Shown here: piece after piece, positions 18,592 through 29,417 of the stretch | Numbering within the stretch: the stretch's first letter is position 1 | Layout: every line of letters begins with the position of its first letter | DNA from: Tisiphia sp964030975 | GTDB taxonomy: Bacteria; Pseudomonadota; Alphaproteobacteria; Rickettsiales; Rickettsiaceae | Length of the DNA: 64,000 nucleotides | Assembly: GCF_964030975.1 (NCBI RefSeq) | Contig: NZ_CAXIQH010000001.1 | Coordinates: 1,798,001-1,862,000, forward strand | Reading direction: 5' to 3' | Program-made: the position numbers and the translations under genes | The notes under the pieces: generated by a model | Seen by the model: the letters and a program-made list of their open reading frames with translations, nothing else | Told to the model about the DNA's origin: nothing | Databases searched by the model: none

Positions 18592-20736
18592 ATGAAATGG
18601 CAAGTTATAGCAGGAATAAGTCAGCAAATTAATGAAGAAGCTAAAGGTTATTTGATACGTAAACTTGAGAAAGATGCCAGCGTAGAAATGCCAAATTTAT
18701 GGGCAGACTTTATTAAAGATACCACTACGCACTTGCATCAATCACAGAGTAATATTGAGGTAGCTAGCGATAACAAAAGTGGTGGTTTTGGTTGTTTAAC
18801 GCAATTTGATGAATTGCATCCGGATTATCTAGAAAATAACAAACCGTTCATCGAGTATTTTTTAGGCAAGTATGATAAGCGAGCTGTAGATTATCTACAG
18901 CAAGCCAAGAACCCACTAACCAGGCGTATGTTGCAAGCCAAGATTAATGACTACCGAATATCTTTAGTTGGGCAAATAAGTCATACAGAAGCTAAACTGA
19001 TTGATGGTAAACGTCACCATTTAGCAATTGAAGCTATCGAAAAGTTTAAGATTGCTACTTATGATAACCCTGAGTTTTATAGTAGTAATTTACAAGATAG
19101 CATAATAGCTATTAGCTCTTTATCATTACTGCCGCAAGAAAAAGAACAAATGCTGATTAATGCCAGGCAAGCTTTGGCATTTGCTGCAGCACTAGGCACT
19201 TTAAAACATTCGCCGGATGCTATATTAAATCCCAATATAAAAGCTGAATGGAAAGAAGATTTATCGCTTGAACAGAGGATAAAGCTAGAGGGGCAAGCAA
19301 ATAATCTAATACATCATCAGCAATTATTGAGACAACATCAACTTAGTTCGCTTATCGATGCCCATTTGGCTAGTCTCCTAGCTACTGGCAAAGGTATTGA
19401 TGGCATTGAAAATTTACTACAAGCCAGCTTTAATGCTGGTGATCCGCGATTACTGCAATTCAGAACCCAAGAAGCTTTATATAAGCAGGCTTTTATTATC
19501 TCAGAACAAATAAAACGCCTACCATTTAATCAAGGTCAGGAAATATTACAACAAATTGCCCCAAAGGGCGGAGATAGTGATTATAACAATAAAGAGAGAA
19601 TATATCATATTTTAACCGAGCAGTTTAACAAACAGCTAAAATTGGCTCAAACAGACCCAGCTGGGATGGTTGAGGAAATGTATGCCGATGAAATACCTAA
19701 AGACATGCCATTGTTTCAACGTTTATTGCTTAGGAAACAATTGCAAGAGCAAAAAGGCATCCCTAGTTACGATCAGAAATATTTAATGAACAAAGAACGT
19801 GATGAGTATTCAAAAAAGATTGGGAGTAAGGATGTTAACCAAATTCAACAAACCACCGATGGTATAATTAGTCTGCGAGGTGATGACGGGAGCGGTGAGC
19901 AATATGGCTTGGAAATAATGGATGAAATCTTAAGGGGTAATGGAGATTTAGAGTGTCTGACTCAATTCTATGCTGAGAGTAGGCTATATAATCGTAAGAC
20001 AGCGTCAGCCTTTATACAGATGATCGCATTAGTTAACGAGCTATCAGTAAAAAGTCAGCCATTATTTATCAGTCATGAGACTACAGAATTTAACAAAGAA
20101 ATTGAAAATAATGGTATATTCAAGCAATGGGGTAAGGATTTAGCTAAAACTGATATTCAAAACGAGACAGAGATTAACCAAACACGGCAAGCCATAAAAT
20201 ATTTAGCTAAATACTACCAACGTACTGAAGATTTATCAATTGCCAAAGCAGTAAAAAAAGCAACCACCAAATTAATTAGTGAGGTCGATATGCGAATAGA
20301 TAGTAAGAATCTGCAAATACCCCGTCAGGTGGTAGCACAACGTATGATTCATGATTTAAATTCTGATAACATAGAGGCTAGTTTAGTAGAGATACAACTT
20401 GCTATTATTAACGGTAGTATAGCTTGTGATTATGGGACTATCGTAGCTGAGGGTAATGGTAGAAATATTATAGATAATATTAATGACCCAACAGGACAAT
20501 ATACCGCTGCTGCAAAAGTACGAGAATCTTTACAACAAGGTAAATGGAAATTAACGTCTGACAAAAAGAGTGTCTATTATACTTTTCCTACCAAAGATGG
20601 TCGGTATTTGCCGGTTGTAGCAAAGGATGGTAACATACTAAAATTTGATTTGCTAGAGCTAAATAACCCTAAAGCTTTAGAGCAACAAAAGCAAAGATTA
20701 TTACAAACTATCTCTGAATATCCACAATATGATTAG
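18592..20736 (+). CDS. Phage internal virion protein, gp15-like
   Basis: 714 residues, soluble and mainly helical. The start is a phage-like helix (VIAGISQQINEEAKGYLIRK). Segments such as DYLQQAKNPLTRRMLQAKIN and LLPQEKEQMLINARQALAFA resemble the helical repeats of podoviral internal proteins. T7 gp15 has 747 residues and forms the periplasmic part of the DNA-ejection tube. The stop overlaps the next ORF by 8 bases, suggesting translational coupling. Alternative: a minor structural protein of another phage type. Confidence 0.5.
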   Translation: MKWQVIAGISQQINEEAKGYLIRKLEKDASVEMPNLWADFIKDTTTHLHQSQSNIEVASDNKSGGFGCLTQFDELHPDYLENNKPFIEYFLGKYDKRAVDYLQQAKNPLTRRMLQAKINDYRISLVGQISHTEAKLIDGKRHHLAIEAIEKFKIATYDNPEFYSSNLQDSIIAISSLSLLPQEKEQMLINARQALAFAAALGTLKHSPDAILNPNIKAEWKEDLSLEQRIKLEGQANNLIHHQQLLRQHQLSSLIDAHLASLLATGKGIDGIENLLQASFNAGDPRLLQFRTQEALYKQAFIISEQIKRLPFNQGQEILQQIAPKGGDSDYNNKERIYHILTEQFNKQLKLAQTDPAGMVEEMYADEIPKDMPLFQRLLLRKQLQEQKGIPSYDQKYLMNKERDEYSKKIGSKDVNQIQQTTDGIISLRGDDGSGEQYGLEIMDEILRGNGDLECLTQFYAESRLYNRKTASAFIQMIALVNELSVKSQPLFISHETTEFNKEIENNGIFKQWGKDLAKTDIQNETEINQTRQAIKYLAKYYQRTEDLSIAKAVKKATTKLISEVDMRIDSKNLQIPRQVVAQRMIHDLNSDNIEASLVEIQLAIINGSIACDYGTIVAEGNGRNIIDNINDPTGQYTAAAKVRESLQQGKWKLTSDKKSVYYTFPTKDGRYLPVVAKDGNILKFDLLELNNPKALEQQKQRLLQTISEYPQYD

Positions 20737-23700
20737 TACGATGGAAAATGATGACAGCTTAAATAGTTACTCAGGTTATCGGGCAAATAGCAAACCAATT
20801 CACCCGCGTTACTATTCTACCTTATTACCGGAGCGTATATCTTATAATAGTGTCTTTGATTTGTTAGGTAGTAGTAAATGGGATGTTTGGCGAGCAGTTA
20901 GCCGGCAAGCTTATGCAGATAGTCCAAGCCTATCAACCTTATGGCGATCTTTTAACCCACAACATATTATTGATCCTGAGTTCCAGGATATTGCTGAATA
21001 TTCTGAGAATTATAATAACAAATTAACCAAAGAAGATTTTGAGCAAAAATATAGTGACTCAGGTTTAAAATACGACCCTAATTTTACTGAAGCACTAGTA
21101 GAAGATATTTTAGAGAGGAAAAAGCAGCGAGAGATTAATGAGATTATCATTGCTGCAGGTAAAGGCGGATTAGTTGAAGCTATTGGCAAATTTGGAGCTG
21201 AGATAGTATTTGGCAATTTGTCGGTAATTAACATTGCTGCTAGCTTTGTTCCTATTGGTGGGCAAGCAAGATGGGCGGCAGCTGCTTTAAAATATGGCAG
21301 ACTTCCAACAACATTAGCTAAGGGTTTTGTCGGTGGTGCTGTAGGTCAGACAGCTATCGAACCATTTCTTTATAATGAGCGACTTACTGAACAAAGACCT
21401 TATGACTTGTCGGATAGTTTGATTAATATTATAGAAAGTGGTTTATTTGGTACAACTTTGCACGGTCTTGGTTATTCGGCTAAATATTTGCGGGACAAGT
21501 TGTACTTACATTCAAATAAGCTACGTCCTGAGATTGAGACCTTACATCCGATAGTTGATAGTCAGTTAAAAGAGAATATTGATATTGTACTAAAAGAGAC
21601 ATCTCCTCAAGAGAGGATAATAGGAACTGGGCAAGTTGATAGTCAAATACCAACAAGTGCCAATGCCAATATTGAAAACAGTTCTTTATCAAGGTTAGCT
21701 GAATTACAAGCAAAGAAGCTACAATTAATTACGGCAGCCGAGCAACAATATCCTTTATATTCTGTCCAGCAGAGGAAAATAGCAGAATTACAACAACATA
21801 TGCATGATCAGTTTGGTACTAATGGCAAGATTGAGCAAGTACCAAAATGGTTCTTGGATATTTTACTAGAGGAAGAAGGCAAATTACAACAATTATATCA
21901 GGAGCATATTAATAATCCGGAGTTTCAGGAATATTTGACAGCAGTAAAACAATTAGATCAGCAAATTATCAATAATTTACGACATCAGCAATGGGAGGCT
22001 AAAGGCTATGATTTATCGCCTGAGGATTTATATATAGCAAGAAAGCAGCTAGAGGAAGGCAAGCATATAAATCTTGAGAATCCACAAGAAGCTGAATCTT
22101 TTTACCATGGTGATGATGAGAAGTTTGATGCTAGCAATGCTGCTCCCAATCTACAAGAGCATCTAGCTTCCTTAGAAGTTGACATAGCCCATCTACCTGA
22201 ACAACAAAAGGTTACTTATCAAGCAGAAGCCATCAAGCAAGATGTTATTTACCAACGAACCGAAGAAATCTTACGCAAGGTTAAGCAAGGGGCAGACCCT
22301 TCAGAACTAGAGGAGTTATTTAAGACTCTAAGTCTCATCGAGCCACAATTAGTGGATGAGCTAAAAACTATCCATAAAGAGTTTGTCGGACAGGAAAGAT
22401 TAGATTTGCTAGAGAGAGACAAAAAAATAGATATGTTCATTGATGATTTTAAGAAGGAGTACTTTGTAAAAAAAAGAAATAATGCCCTAAACTTAATCAA
22501 GATGGCGGCCATAGAGAGATTTGTTAGAAATCATACTAATAAGGTTGCTGCGATAAAAGAATATTTACGGCAAGTTGATTTACGACAAGAAACTACTGCC
22601 AAAGAGCTGTTATTTGGTCTTACAAGAGATTTAGAGAAAGCTGGTGTGATACACGAGTTTGGCGATATCAATTACCAGGATGCAATAATACAGGAATTAT
22701 GGAATATCAGCCATTCTAATAAAAAGCCGACTGGTAGTGAGAGGGCAATGTTACTCGCTCAAATAATTAATAAATGGCAAATAATTGCCATCAATAGAGC
22801 TAATCTAGCAGGTGGTTATACAATACCGCTAGAAGGTTATATTACTAAACAAGAGCATAATAGTCTTAAACTTCGAGAAGCGGGTTATGAGCCATGGTTG
22901 AAATTTATCTATCCGCTACTTGATCACCAGAAAATTGCTAAACTAAATGACAAAATAGATTATAAGGCAATATTTAATAATCTTGCCAGTAGCATTCATT
23001 TAAAAGACACTGACCAATATTTAAATATAGCATTTACTCACATTAAAGGTAGTAACGTAGCTGATGTGGTGTCAGCTAGTAGGAAACTACATTTTAAATC
23101 GCCAGAAGCTTGGTTAACATATCAGAAGGAGTTTGGTAATTACGTAGAAAATGACTTTGTTGACAAGCTCATTAGCCCTCTAATTAAAAGCCGATCTTTT
23201 ATCGCTGATTCAGTAGTTAGTAACCTTAACATACTAGGTCGGAGCATCGGGATGATGGAGAGTGTGGGTTGTAATCCTGAGTTAATGCTGCAATCGATCA
23301 AAGGTACTTTTATCAGGGAGCTACAAGAGTTAGCCATTAAAGACCCAGCTATTTTAAAGCAATTAGCAATACTGAGTAATCCAAACAGTTTTGTCAATCA
23401 GTTAGACCTAATGCTAGGAGTTAAGCCACAAATACCGTCAGTTGATCGTATCCTTGGAGCTTATCGCTCTTGGAAATGTATGGCAAATCTTGGCAAAGTG
23501 GTACTTTCTTCAATACCTGATATGATAAGTTTTGTCAGTGAGTTACAAAATAATGGCATACCTCTAATGAAATCTTATGTGAATATATTGCAAGTGGCAA
23601 TAACTGGCTTTAATGGTGAAAAGAAAAAAGAACTTGCTAGTTTGCTTGGTGTGGCTGTAGATTCACTACTTGGTCATAGTCATTCTCGTTTTGCAGGAGA

Positions 23701-24757
23701 ATACCCAGTATCTGGGGGCGTATTTAAACTTACCAATGCATTTTTTAAACTAAATTTTATGGAATGGTGGGATAATGCTTGGAAATCTACAATGGGTAAT
23801 TTGTTATCGCATAATTTAGCATCACAAGTCAATAAGCCCTTTAATTCGCTATATCATAATTTACAGATTTTGCTTAATAGATACGGCATTAATGAAAGTA
23901 ACTGGCATCTTTTTCAGCATTTAGTGCAGCAAATAGAGAATAAACCATATTTAATACCCGATATGGCACTACTACCTGATCATTTACTAGACCAACATTT
24001 ACAACAACAAAGTGGTAATAGTATAATCAGCCCTATTAATAGGGATAGACTCAAGCATGATTTGACCAATAATTTACGAAGATATTTACTTGACCGGGTT
24101 GATACAGCTGTTGCCACTCCCCACACTGCTGAAATAAATGCTGTATCATTTGGCAATTTAGGCATTAATGCAGGCTCGCCAGCTGCCGCGGTGATTAAGT
24201 GTATAATGCAGTTTAAAACTTTTGCCTATACTTACATCACTAGACCGTTAAAATCAGTAACCATCGATCAAATACCAACCCATCAACAAGTAGGTAGTGG
24301 CAATTTATTGGATTTAGGAACATGGAAGGATATTGCTAAATCAATGAGAAACCCAACTAGTATTAAAATGTTGTTTCAGTTATTACCGGGTTCCATAGGG
24401 CTTGGTTACCTATCAATCAATGCTAAAAGGTTATTTGACGGGAAAGAATGGATTGCCCCAAATGAAGAAGGAGTATTTATGGCATCCTTATTACAGGGTG
24501 GTGGTCTTGGATTATTTGGAGATTTTTTCTTTAATGAGTATGATAGTTATAATAATCTGCTTAAAGCTTTAGCAGGAACTATGGGTAGTGATATCATTGA
24601 TTTTGGCACAATAGTTACTTTAATCAAAAATGGTGAGGTGGATAAGGCAGAAGAGTTGCTTAAGAAATCCCTTCAAAGAAACATCCCAGGTCGTAATTTA
24701 TTCTACCTACAGCCGGCTTTATGCGGTTTCCATGACTGCCATAGCTTGAATTGGTGA
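20729..24757 (+). CDS. Phage large internal virion (DNA ejection) protein, gp16-like
   Basis: 1342 residues; a second ATG at 20741 (MENDDSLN) is an equally possible start. Two hydrophobic Gly/Ala-rich segments lie at about 165-215 (LSVINIAASFVPIGGQA, GFVGGAVGQTAIEPFLY), a pattern I associate with large podoviral ejection proteins, followed by DLSDSLINIIESGLFGTTL. The middle is helical, and the C-terminal third has RILGAYRSWKCMANLGKVV and a final PGRNLFYLQPAL stretch. T7 gp16 (1318 aa) occupies the same place in the T7 gene order. The lytic transglycosylase motif found at the N-terminus of T7 gp16 is not apparent here. The frame is intact despite the neighbouring IS damage. Confidence 0.55.
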   Translation: MISTMENDDSLNSYSGYRANSKPIHPRYYSTLLPERISYNSVFDLLGSSKWDVWRAVSRQAYADSPSLSTLWRSFNPQHIIDPEFQDIAEYSENYNNKLTKEDFEQKYSDSGLKYDPNFTEALVEDILERKKQREINEIIIAAGKGGLVEAIGKFGAEIVFGNLSVINIAASFVPIGGQARWAAAALKYGRLPTTLAKGFVGGAVGQTAIEPFLYNERLTEQRPYDLSDSLINIIESGLFGTTLHGLGYSAKYLRDKLYLHSNKLRPEIETLHPIVDSQLKENIDIVLKETSPQERIIGTGQVDSQIPTSANANIENSSLSRLAELQAKKLQLITAAEQQYPLYSVQQRKIAELQQHMHDQFGTNGKIEQVPKWFLDILLEEEGKLQQLYQEHINNPEFQEYLTAVKQLDQQIINNLRHQQWEAKGYDLSPEDLYIARKQLEEGKHINLENPQEAESFYHGDDEKFDASNAAPNLQEHLASLEVDIAHLPEQQKVTYQAEAIKQDVIYQRTEEILRKVKQGADPSELEELFKTLSLIEPQLVDELKTIHKEFVGQERLDLLERDKKIDMFIDDFKKEYFVKKRNNALNLIKMAAIERFVRNHTNKVAAIKEYLRQVDLRQETTAKELLFGLTRDLEKAGVIHEFGDINYQDAIIQELWNISHSNKKPTGSERAMLLAQIINKWQIIAINRANLAGGYTIPLEGYITKQEHNSLKLREAGYEPWLKFIYPLLDHQKIAKLNDKIDYKAIFNNLASSIHLKDTDQYLNIAFTHIKGSNVADVVSASRKLHFKSPEAWLTYQKEFGNYVENDFVDKLISPLIKSRSFIADSVVSNLNILGRSIGMMESVGCNPELMLQSIKGTFIRELQELAIKDPAILKQLAILSNPNSFVNQLDLMLGVKPQIPSVDRILGAYRSWKCMANLGKVVLSSIPDMISFVSELQNNGIPLMKSYVNILQVAITGFNGEKKKELASLLGVAVDSLLGHSHSRFAGEYPVSGGVFKLTNAFFKLNFMEWWDNAWKSTMGNLLSHNLASQVNKPFNSLYHNLQILLNRYGINESNWHLFQHLVQQIENKPYLIPDMALLPDHLLDQHLQQQSGNSIISPINRDRLKHDLTNNLRRYLLDRVDTAVATPHTAEINAVSFGNLGINAGSPAAAVIKCIMQFKTFAYTYITRPLKSVTIDQIPTHQQVGSGNLLDLGTWKDIAKSMRNPTSIKMLFQLLPGSIGLGYLSINAKRLFDGKEWIAPNEEGVFMASLLQGGGLGLFGDFFFNEYDSYNNLLKALAGTMGSDIIDFGTIVTLIKNGEVDKAEELLKKSLQRNIPGRNLFYLQPALCGFHDCHSLNW

Positions 24758-24890
24758 TGTGTGATGCAAAAATATCACAACAACGAAAAAGTATCATTCT
24801 TAGTAATGGCACTATAGTGAAACACATTGAATTAGATGACAAAAACATAGCAATAATTCAAATAATTGGTTAGGTTCTAGATAGCCTCTC

Positions 24891-25004
24891 CGTCATTGCG
24901 AGGAAGCCACTTCAGTGGTGACGAAGCAATCCAAAAGATTAGGCATGGGAAAGGTAATATATTAGATTGCTTCGTCGATTTTTATGGTCTCCTCGCAATG
25001 ACGT
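24891..25004. repeat. Palindromic repeat family A copy
   Basis: CGTCATTGCGAGGAAGCCAC at the left and TCTCCTCGCAATGACGT at the right, with GAAGCAATCC and GATTGCTTCGTCG as inner arms. A family C head (TATAGTGAAACACATTG) lies at 24814. These repeats fill the 317-base gap between the gp16-like gene and the TPR fragment. Bases 25050-25065 also contain AGCAGCAAAACTGC, the core of the IS66 end. Confidence 0.85.
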
Positions 25005-25074
25005 AGTTTGATACACCGACTTAACCGTACAGCTATAACTAGGATGACAAGCAGCAAAACTGCTCCGCAATCTT

Positions 25075-25785
25075 TTAGCAGTACAAATCACATTTTAAAA
25101 CTACATCGCCAAGTAGATTTTTGGTAAATTCTTCATTTACCAGGTCATAATTATAAAAATCATGTTCCTCTCCTCTGGTGATAAAATCTTGTCCCTGAGC
25201 AGTAGCATTAACCATAATATTACCAATTTTCTTTAAAGCCGCAGCCTTAAAATTTTCATCCTGACTTAGGCTGAATGCGTGGTGATAACATCTTTTGGCT
25301 TGCTCAAATAAACCTGCAGACTCAAAATACTCAGCCTGCTTTAGCTTTATATCGGGATTTCTTTTATCTTGTTTTAACCATGCTTTAAAACATTCTTCTA
25401 TACTCAATTCATTATTAACTACTTTATAGCAATCAATTGCCTTAGCATATTTACCCTTGTTAAAAAGTAGCTGTCCGAGTTTATCATATATGTCTGGTAA
25501 ATGGCTATTGGCTTCGATAGCTTTTACATAATAAACCAATGCAGCTTCATTGGCATCATCCTTCTCTGCGATACTAGCTAAGCAACTATAGGCTATAGCC
25601 TTAAGATTCTTGCAGGCAGGAGAATCTTGGTAATTTTTCAGATATTTTATAGCTTCATGATAATAATTTGAGTCAGATTGCTTCTCATCAATAGGCAAAC
25701 TACTAACTTGATACTCAAGATTTTCTGTTACTTTAGTATGGCAAGTTGTTATTAACTCAGCAATCTTTGTATGATCAGGTAATTC
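25075..25785 (-). pseudogene. TPR-like C-terminal fragment of the LRR-GTPase-TPR gene
   Basis: Open from the IS66 end through about 236 codons to a stop at 25075. TPR-type helix pairs are visible: EAALVYYVKAIEANSHLPDI, YDKLGQLLFNKGKYAKAIDC and YFESAGLFEQAKRCYHHAFS. The first 134 bases (25652-25785) are duplicated on the other side of the IS66. The spurious start MLQVYE comes from the IS66 terminal repeat. Confidence 0.8.
25652..25785. repeat. 134-bp direct repeat flanking IS66 copy 2 (left)
   Basis: Identical to 28412-28545. It abuts the IS66 end exactly. IS66 normally duplicates 8 bp, so 134 bp needs another explanation (see findings). Confidence 0.95.
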
Positions 25786-25866
25786 GTATACTTGCAGCAA
25801 AACTGCATAACTCTATCTAATTTTTTTGTTAGTATAAAATTTATTTTATAAATTTGGGTTCCTACT

Positions 25867-26256
25867 ATGCAAATACCATCAATTACTATTGAGCAAGTAG
25901 CTCAGCAATTTAAAGCCTGGCGTCAAACTAAAACTAACAAGTTTGATCCCATACCAAACCATCTAAAGGAATTAGTTCGCCAGCTACTCCATCACTATTC
26001 TTGCAAAGATATAGCCAAACATCTCAATATTAATAAAACAATAATTAGTTCAATTCAACGTATACTTGCAGCAAAACTGCAACAAGATATTAATTTCCTT
26101 CCATTTCAACTAGTAAATTCTATAGATACTGATCCTGTGGCTACTCCCAAACAAAATTACTACACTTGCCACATTATTAAACCAAATGGTACCAAGCTTA
26201 TTATCCAAACATTGGATCCAAAAATCATAATTCAGACATTTCTATGCTGCAACTAA
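25867..26256 (+). CDS. tnpA: IS66 TnpA-like protein, internally altered
   Basis: 129 residues. As in copy 1 up to the IISSIQ helix, but the stretch encoding QQAHQPSLKTSPTSTSNKVL is replaced by RILAAKL, encoded by the IS66 terminal sequence (TATACTTGCAGCAAAACTGC, about 26059-26079). The frame remains open. The end overlaps tnpB as in copy 1. Whether the altered linker affects function is unknown. Confidence 0.75.
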   Translation: MQIPSITIEQVAQQFKAWRQTKTNKFDPIPNHLKELVRQLLHHYSCKDIAKHLNINKTIISSIQRILAAKLQQDINFLPFQLVNSIDTDPVATPKQNYYTCHIIKPNGTKLIIQTLDPKIIIQTFLCCN

Positions 26257-26597
26257 CCCCTCAGTCAGTTATTTTTGTTGCCACTATTGCCATCGACTTT
26301 CGTAAGGGTATCGATGGTTTAATAGCTGTTTGCAGACAAAAACTTTCTTCCAACCCTCTTAATGGTTCCTTGTTTTTATTCTATAATAAAAACAGAACTG
26401 CCATTAAAATTTTGTCCTTTGATGGTCAAGGCTTTTGGTTATGCTCTAAACGCCTATCCAAAGGTAAATTTACGGCAAAACTTTCCCCATCTGATAATTC
26501 ATCTTATCAGATTTGTTATAGAACCTTACACATTCTTATTCATAATGGTGATCCTAGTTCTGCCAAACTCTCTAATGATTGGCTTCCTGTCATTTAA
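26244..26597 (+). CDS. tnpB: IS66 TnpB (Orf2) protein
   Basis: 117 residues identical at the protein level to copy 1, with silent differences only (for example GATGGTCAAGG against GACGGTCAAGG). It converges on tnpC. Confidence 0.88.
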   Translation: MLQLTPQSVIFVATIAIDFRKGIDGLIAVCRQKLSSNPLNGSLFLFYNKNRTAIKILSFDGQGFWLCSKRLSKGKFTAKLSPSDNSSYQICYRTLHILIHNGDPSSAKLSNDWLPVI

Positions 26598-28239
26598 GCT
26601 GCCGTCTCGATTAATTCCGTATTATTTATATATCTTGCATAGGCAAAAGGCGTATAATTCGTAGGATGCTTCTTTGCTTTGCTGCTCTGCTCTTGCAGCC
26701 AATTTAAATATTTAAAGGCATTGATCTCGTTCTCACTACAAGTCTTTACTATACTATACAGACCACTATGTATCTCAGCACTATTGATTGTTTTAAAGAA
26801 TAATGAATTCTTCCTTTGTAAAATAATGGTACGTAGTGACCTCTCAGCCCAATTATTATCAAGACTGCTAACTGGAATTTTCAAAAATTGCGTCAAACCT
26901 TCTTTATTATTTAACCAATATTTCATAGCTTGCCCAAACCTACTATTAGGCTCAACTTTCTTGTCGTTAAATAATTCGTCTATTTTGTTATATATGTTTT
27001 CTATATATTTACTGCTATGTTCCTGATGGTACTTCAGCTTTTCCTCAAGGCTCATCTCTTTACATTGATGTTCATTATGGTAAATCCCACCAGTCTGTTT
27101 GAGAAAATATCCGCATTCTTCAGGGTAATATGGTTCATTCTCTGTAAATTTTCTCTGCCCATGTGACAAACAATTGATCATCACTATTATTGCCAGTAAT
27201 TCTTTATCTGCTTCTGATAATACCGGGTTATTATTGTTACTTGCATCAGTCATTAAATGAATAGAATCAGTCCTATTCTTACGATTCTTTAGTACGTTAC
27301 CAATATTTTCCCCGCCATGCTTATTACCGGTAAAATATAAAACTATCACCTCATTATTTGTAGTTTTAGCACATATAGTAGTGGTATAACAGCTGCGTCC
27401 TTTCTTATTTTGAGTACGTAATTTTTTATTGGCTACAGTAATTTCTAAAATCCTGGCTCTAGTATCATCAAGGTTCAGTGAACTACATTCGGCAGCCATT
27501 TCCAATAATACCCTGTAAATTTCAGCTCCACCACCTTCTTGCCAAACATCTAAATATTGTTGCCACAACGAGCTATGGGATACAGGAACCCCGCTTAAAC
27601 TTTGCAACCTAGATAAACGATAGAAGGGAGTACCGTAGGTCTTTTGTAACACTATTGCACTTTTGCTACTATTTGTCCATTTGTTGATATTTTTATTGTT
27701 CATAACTGTATAATCGCAAGCATTACAGCGTAACGTTTTCTTTACATATCTGTTGACTGTAATTGGAGCATTACCTGTAAATTGTAGCAATTTTCTAGCT
27801 TCACTATTATAGAGTTTACCATTATCACAGTGAGGACAGCTATCACCACTACAAAAATTCTCAGGAGATAAATAGCTGGTATTCGCATCCTGATAATCAT
27901 CAAATCCATATTTACCTTGCCAATTACTGCGATCTCTATTCTTGGACTCATCGTACTCTTCTTCATTACCACCATTCTTATTATCAGATTCACTCGGTGG
28001 TTCTTTTAATGAATCTGAACTATCTTTTTTTTGTTATCTGCCTTAAAACCAATCATCATCTCCTTAAGCTTATTTATACTGATGTTTGATGATGCTAGCT
28101 TGTCTATTAGTTCGTTACAAAATTTCACAAGTTCTATCACCGCTTGCTGATCATCTCCTGTTAATGAACTTGCCTTAATATGTTGTATTAGTTCTTCTCG
28201 TTCCTCAGCACTTAAGGTCGCTACTTTTGGCTTTTTCAT
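26594..28239 (-). CDS. tnpC: IS66 TnpC transposase with -1 frameshift
   Basis: Same layout as copy 1: a 77-codon N-terminus (28239-28006), then the A_AAA_AAG slip site near 28024-28030, then the open DDE frame. A handful of amino-acid differences from copies 1 and 3 (S for N in IKASS, T for A in LRTQN, G for A in KQTGG, TN for ED in HPTNY). Catalytic segments LDDTRARI, LMTDAS and DNNWAERSLR are unchanged. Confidence 0.82.
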
Positions 28240-28411
28240 TTTGATTCATTCATTACGTTTAATAATTGAAATGTTATAGTATAACTGATAGTTTTTCAAC
28301 CAGTTTTTTTACTAATCGGTGATATTTGCATAGTAGGAACCCAAATTTATAAAATAAATTCATACTACCAAAAAAATTTAATAGAGTTATGCAGTTTTGC
28401 TGCAAGTATAC

Positions 28412-28545
28412 GCTTCATGATAATAATTTGAGTCAGATTGCTTCTCATCAATAGGCAAACTACTAACTTGATACTCAAGATTTTCTGTTACTTTAGTATG
28501 GCAAGTTGTTATTAACTCAGCAATCTTTGTATGATCAGGTAATTC
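28412..28545. repeat. 134-bp direct repeat flanking IS66 copy 2 (right)
   Basis: Exact copy of 25652-25785. It encodes part of the LRR-GTPase-TPR gene (ELPDHTKIAELITTCH...) and joins the IS21 flank in frame. Confidence 0.95.
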
Positions 28546-28554
28546 GGCTTTACA
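28412..28554 (-). pseudogene. Short LRR-GTPase-TPR gene piece between IS21 and IS66
   Basis: 143 bases between the two IS elements. Read on the minus strand after the CTTTACA duplication, it gives KAELPDHTKIAELITTCHT and continues in the frame of both neighbours. Confidence 0.8.
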
Positions 28555-28709
28555 TGTAAATTGTAATCATCTATTGACCCCCTATTGTAATAAACTATTG
28601 ACCCCCCTTGACCACAAAAAAAATTAGTTAATTTTGGTTAAAATTCAGATAAAATCCCCTAAAATCATTGGTAATTTTTAATTTATATAATAGTATATTA
28701 TTTTAATCT

Positions 28710-29417
28710 TTATTCTGCATCTTTTCCTCCTCTAAAACTTTTATTACCAGTTTCTATGATTTGACAATGATGGGTTAGCCTATCGATAATTGCCTTTGTT
28801 GCCTTAGGATTACCAAATATATCTTCCCATTCTTCAAATCTCAAATGGGTGGTTATGATAAGCGAGGACTGTTCATATAATTTTGCAAACAGCTCAAATA
28901 GTAAGAATCTAGCCTCGGGCTTTATTGGTACATAGCCCAGTTCATCTATCACAATAACATTGAACCTCTTAACTGAATCGATGAATTTGAGCTCATAGTT
29001 ATGCATTCTAGCATTTAGTAATTGGCTAGCTAATTCATTTAAAGTGTAGAACCTTACCCTGCAACCCTTTTCAACTGCAGTAAATGCTAAACCAATTGCT
29101 AGATGAGTCTTGCCTGACCCAGAACCACCAATTAACATTATATTCTGCTGATTATCAACAACTTTTTGTATATCACAATGGCTAACCAATTTAGCTTGGC
29201 TAGTGTCCGAAAGTAGCTTTATTGTAGGAAACCTAGCTAGCTGTAGTCGATAACTCAATGAACGTGATTTTTTATACTGACATTCTGCTTCAAGAAGCCT
29301 TTTTAATGCTTCATATACTGCTCCCACAGGCATTTCTTTTGCTAAATCCATCTCTGTTAACTGCATCTTCATTCCTGCTAAACCCAATTTATCTAATAAT
29401 AATATTAACTCCTTCAT
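28710..29417 (-). CDS. istB: IS21 helper ATPase IstB
   Basis: 235 residues. Walker A GGSGSGKTH near residue 97 and Walker B VIVIDELGY near residue 155, followed by the IstB pattern SSLIITTHLRFEEWEDIFG and the C-terminal RLTHHC...FRGGKD. IstB is the AAA+ ATPase that selects the target and stimulates IstA. Its ATG directly follows the istA stop, so the two are co-translated. Intact. Confidence 0.93.
   Translation of the reverse strand: MKELILLLDKLGLAGMKMQLTEMDLAKEMPVGAVYEALKRLLEAECQYKKSRSLSYRLQLARFPTIKLLSDTSQAKLVSHCDIQKVVDNQQNIMLIGGSGSGKTHLAIGLAFTAVEKGCRVRFYTLNELASQLLNARMHNYELKFIDSVKRFNVIVIDELGYVPIKPEARFLLFELFAKLYEQSSLIITTHLRFEEWEDIFGNPKATKAIIDRLTHHCQIIETGNKSFRGGKDAE

Larger units (their letters stand above)
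25786..28411. mobile_element. IS66-family element, copy 2
   Basis: 2626 bp with the same inverted ends as copy 1 and without the IS630. It carries tnpA (shortened), tnpB, and antisense tnpC. Flanked by 134-bp direct repeats in place of 8 bp. Sequence differences from copies 1 and 3 in tnpC (for example LRTQNKK, SHSSLWQQ, HPTNY) show it is an older or separate lineage, closer to copy 4. Confidence 0.9.

Noticed and set aside
25075..25800. Independent 241-aa TPR gene
   Set aside because: Its start codons belong to the IS66 end, and the 134-bp repeat plus frame continuity tie it to the LRR-GTPase gene.
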